Shown here in pieces: positions 8,201 to 9,295 of a stretch of 9,295 nt of DNA (position 1 is the stretch's first letter; every line of letters starts with the position of its first letter). Below the pieces are notes generated by a model that was not told the DNA's origin, did not search any database, and saw only the letters and a list, made by a program, of their open reading frames with translations. The translations under genes and the position numbers were made by a program. The stretch covers positions 1-9,295 of the forward strand of contig JAIXZB010000169.1 in the NCBI GenBank assembly GCA_027489915.1, given 5' to 3'. This DNA comes from Rickettsiales bacterium (lineage in GTDB: Bacteria; Pseudomonadota; Alphaproteobacteria; Rickettsiales; UBA3002).

Positions 8201-8605
8201 AGGCAGCCCAGCCTCGACTGTGCACTGGGTTAGAACGTACTGACAGAAACCGTGAACGGTATGAAATTGTACTCCCGCCACATCATCAAATGATGCTACC
8301 ATTAACCCACGCGCACGCTTGATTAATTCTGGCGACACAACGACATTACACGTATTTTTAAGCGTGGCATCAAGGAGATGATTCGGCATGAAAGCAAGCT
8401 CACGTAGCTTTAGCTTTAAGCGTTGCTCCATCTCTCCTGCCGCAGCTTTTGTGTATGTTAAACATAGAATTGAAGAAGGCTGCTCACCAGAAAGTAACAG
8501 ACGAGTGATATGCTCAACAACTTGATAGGTTTTTCCTGATCCTGCGTGCGCTTGAATCCACTGCGAAGAATAAGCATTAAAGGCATCATTTGAATGGACG
8601 TTCAT
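5240..8605 (-). CDS. addA: Double-strand break repair helicase-nuclease AddA
   Basis: The ATP-driven UvrD-like helicase and nuclease subunit of AddAB, which resects DNA double-strand breaks for recombination. Motifs below are numbered from the upstream ATG at 8632. Walker A is AHAGSGKT (28-35) and motif Ia is LTYTKAAAGEMEQRL (about 58-72). Motif II is LDEAQDTSP (Asp400), motif III is VGDLKQSIYSFQG (about 433-445), motif V is TVHGAKGLE (about 774-782) and motif VI is YVALTRAEDE (about 845-854). The C-terminal RecB-type nuclease is complete: GIIYHRML (about 964-971), GQIDLL (about 1048-1053), VIDYKTS (about 1062-1068) and QMLAYKRL. I chose ATG 8605 (1121 residues, starting MNVHSND). The 8632 start adds a hydrophobic MVFLVLFIK that AddA does not normally carry, and neither start has a clear ribosome binding site. 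The total length fits AddA. addB is not adjacent on either side. Confidence 0.93.
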   Translation of the reverse strand: MNVHSNDAFNAYSSQWIQAHAGSGKTYQVVEHITRLLLSGEQPSSILCLTYTKAAAGEMEQRLKLKLRELAFMPNHLLDATLKNTCNVVVSPELIKRARGLMVASFDDVAGVQFHTVHGFCQYVLTQCTVEAGLPLGFDLLNEEKASNIRTNAFCALLNEAMTDVSLRSALSKLQTIAKDAMVEGLLYEGLKARRSWQELFSAKGNLAAVLLHIKSYFKYVSEDIIHSTLADRYNEAWLSRARNAAALLSLSSKQDKERARFLEQWADTLNISKWLVYAEQYFSEKGNLKSHATVPFAKKNPEIATWLEEEKNFVKSMFEQIARTSSADMAVALTILMHRMFELIEDEKKRVQALDFDDLLIKVRGLLADEFMRAWLMSKLDNRIKHLLLDEAQDTSPEQWEIISMLREDLWQSSADNARSLLVVGDLKQSIYSFQGAQPQKFVEQEFITKDYFHALGLSLTDMSLDTSRRSAPLIMQLVDKVLESTHLRKACISDAAMRSHITVHAGQPSRICCFPPIPKLPRHATQMPAPLLGSVENKNAVRNWADTLACTIEKWLQEPRMLAGRGRAVAAGDILILLQARKNAADIIQALEKRHIPVSGLDRLVLNTHLAVRDHLALLEWALHPYDDYHLAIALRSPLGGLTEEALFQVAHARGDLTLWDALIQVLPDSLLVMRFMQWRQWILTLPIDEALARIHAEGVVRYDYSKRFGAEVLEVLDALLIEASAFVKSIDASARAFCSWLSSNSSQIKREYEQTNAKIRVMTVHGAKGLEAPIVVLADAFSKPKSGLESILFSSHEGFPVPVLRKGEAKFCPEVSDVFDAALDEKYNEYYRLLYVALTRAEDEIYLGGVGSLSDSSSYPNWYDIVSQAMKSMGGAVESEHGLIIETKESESFKVRADKYPCHNTVAIDLPDWIFSPAPASNSSRSVYTPSSLVSYNRSILPPKNEGNVVDKGIIYHRMLQWIGKYAPASSEELKQWIMREAPYWDNDSIVSATKDIWALYTDSAYAMLWSAEALSEVNIAGNIEIGGKNYAFSGQIDLLIECDGYRVVIDYKTSRYVPTKDLIPESYLVQMLAYKRLLEADGSNIPVKTVLLYTAGPTIFWLDDVLANLTFPSLDAA

Positions 8606-8647
8606 TTTAATAAAAAGCACCAAAAAAACCATTAATTAAACGAATTA

Positions 8648-8663
8648 TTAACCCTTTAACCCT
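8648..8663 (+). repeat. Tandem TTAACCCT direct repeat, possible CtrA-type sites
   Basis: Two perfect abutting copies of an 8-mer (8648-8655 and 8656-8663), 45 bp before the rcdA start. Each copy differs from the CtrA 8-mer TTAACCAT described for Caulobacter at a single position. The full CtrA consensus is TTAA-N7-TTAA. Here the two TTAA cores are 4 bp apart, and a third TTAA (8636-8639) is 8 bp before the first, so the canonical spacing is not met. The repeat is seen directly; CtrA binding is inference. Confidence 0.4.
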
Positions 8664-8695
8664 ACACTAAAAAGAAAAACGATAAAAACAAAAAA

Positions 8696-8703
8696 GGGAG
8701 AGG
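8696..8703 (+). promoter_or_regulatory. Ribosome binding site of rcdA
   Basis: GGGAGAGG, with its GGAG core 7 bp before the ATG at 8708. This is a strong Shine-Dalgarno sequence that fixes the rcdA start. Confidence 0.7.
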
Positions 8704-8707
8704 CACC

Positions 8708-9136
8708 ATGCGCCCCGTCGCTAGGCAACAGGTCGAGAGTTCTAATTGTGTATTTTATCCAGGTGTCTTCAATGAGACGCTGGGGTTGCTATTTGAAGCA
8801 CATAGTTATTTTCAAGAGCGCAGCTCGGAAGAGCAATCCGTGCTCGATAGCCGCACGCGTTTACGTTACGCAAACGAAATGACGCGCGTCACTATGAGAC
8901 TCACCAGTGTTATGGCTTGGGTAATGGTGCGTAAAGCCGTATTTGCAGGCCGCATAAGTGAAGATGAAGCTATGCGTCAATACCGACTAGAGGCGCGCGA
9001 AGAGTGCATGCAATATGATTCCGCTGGGCTTGAACAACTGCCTTATTATATTGGATACTTATCCGAACGTAGCTACACATTATATGAGCGCGTATCTCGC
9101 CTAGAATCATTACTCGAAAAAGAATCGGTACATTAG
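8708..9136 (+). CDS. rcdA: RcdA-like regulator of CtrA degradation (DUF1465)
   Basis: RcdA helps deliver the cell-cycle regulator CtrA, and other substrates, to the ClpXP protease together with CpdR and PopA in Caulobacter. This 142-residue protein has no signal peptide or membrane segment and looks wholly helical. Family features by recognition are FNETLGLLFEAHSYF (about 20-34), the basic helix EMTRVTMRLTSVMAWVMVRKAV (about 57-78), FAGRISEDEA (about 79-88), and a C-terminal LSERSYTLYERVSRLESLLEK helix (about 118-138) that could form a coiled coil. The family is confined to alphaproteobacteria as far as I know, making it the best taxonomic marker here. It is transcribed divergently from addA. 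In organisms without the Caulobacter cycle its substrates may differ. Confidence 0.82.
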   Translation: MRPVARQQVESSNCVFYPGVFNETLGLLFEAHSYFQERSSEEQSVLDSRTRLRYANEMTRVTMRLTSVMAWVMVRKAVFAGRISEDEAMRQYRLEAREECMQYDSAGLEQLPYYIGYLSERSYTLYERVSRLESLLEKESVH

Positions 9137-9295
9137 TCATCATCAACCGAATCTACTCCACCCCACTCCGCCGCTCGAGCAAGTGATGAATAACTGTACC
9201 TTCCCGACCTCATTGAGGGTGCATAAAGCATTGGATTTTGCTCCAAAAGCACGTGCGATATGTGGCGCTTAAACAAAGACAAAAGCGACTCAGCA
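9133..9295 (-). CDS. Possible C-terminus of an unrecognised protein (partial)
   Basis: The minus strand is open for 53 codons from the right edge down to TAA at 9133-9135, ending in the acidic tail DSVDDD. Earlier parts read SLFKRHISHVLLEQN and RYSYSSLARAAEWGGVD. I recognise no family. If real, it is convergent with rcdA and overlaps its stop codon by 3 bp. It is not recognisably the end of AddB, the gene one might expect near addA. It is the longest frame in this stretch, but it is short enough that chance is possible, so this is a moderate-confidence call on coding and none on function. Confidence 0.5.
   Translation of the reverse strand, partial: AESLLSLFKRHISHVLLEQNPMLYAPSMRSGRYSYSSLARAAEWGGVDSVDDD

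Larger units (their letters stand above)
8606..8707. promoter_or_regulatory. Divergent addA/rcdA intergenic region
   Basis: About 100 bp of very AT-rich DNA between the two divergent starts, so it must hold the promoters of both the addA-trxA-GS transcript and rcdA. It contains the palindrome TTAATTAA (8632-8639), the tandem TTAACCCT repeat, and A-rich DNA from 8669 to 8695. TACACT (8663-8668) is a possible -10 for rcdA, but I find no convincing -35 for it, so no promoter is called exactly. Confidence 0.5.

Noticed and set aside
8606..8632. A hydrophobic N-terminal extension of AddA (MVFLVLFIK) as a membrane anchor
   Set aside because: It is only nine residues, too short to span a membrane, and the internal ATG at 8605 gives a normal AddA N-terminus; more likely it is untranslated leader.
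8636..8651. A full CtrA box TTAA-N7-TTAA
   Set aside because: The spacing counted directly is 8 bp here (and 4 bp for the next pair), so it does not meet the consensus; only half-site similarity is claimed.
1..9295. CRISPR arrays, tRNA or rRNA genes, transposases, integrases, toxin-antitoxin pairs or defence islands
   Set aside because: No spaced repeats, RNA gene signatures or mobile-element proteins were found; nearly all of the window is filled by recognisable chromosomal genes.

Overview
The window looks like chromosomal DNA from an alphaproteobacterium of moderate GC content. The main evidence is an RcdA/DUF1465 gene, which belongs to the alphaproteobacterial CtrA-degradation machinery. 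Further support comes from the run sppA-ihfB-lapA-trpF-trpB-trpA facing trxA and addA, a neighbourhood I recall from many alphaproteobacteria. I see no phage, plasmid or insertion-sequence genes, no rRNA or tRNA, and no CRISPR array. Genus and species cannot be told from the sequence alone.

Layout. Positions 2-4003 (+) hold a tight co-directional cluster: the 3' part of sppA (S49 membrane peptidase), ihfB (IHF beta subunit), a small two-helix LapA-domain membrane protein, and trpF, trpB and trpA. Spacing is 22 bp or less from sppA to trpF; trpF/trpB and trpB/trpA overlap. Positions 3977-8605 (-) hold a convergent cluster read addA, then trxA, then a short glutamine-synthetase-like gene whose 3' end overlaps trpA by 27 bp. 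An AT-rich divergent region of about 100 bp separates addA from rcdA (8708-9136, +). At the right edge, an open minus-strand frame may be the C-terminus of an unrecognised gene.

How the genes work together. TrpF, TrpB and TrpA carry out the last steps of tryptophan synthesis, from phosphoribosylanthranilate to tryptophan, except the IGPS (TrpC) step, which is not in this window. AddA is one half of a double-strand-break resection helicase-nuclease. Its usual partner addB is not beside it. TrxA is a general thiol reductant. RcdA is an adaptor for ClpXP proteolysis of CtrA.

Most of the window is conventional. The parts worth a second look are: the GS-like protein, which lacks the N-terminal domain and has replacements at two active-site positions, sitting where I would expect accD and folC; addA without addB; and a perfect tandem repeat of TTAACCCT upstream of rcdA that resembles CtrA half-sites.
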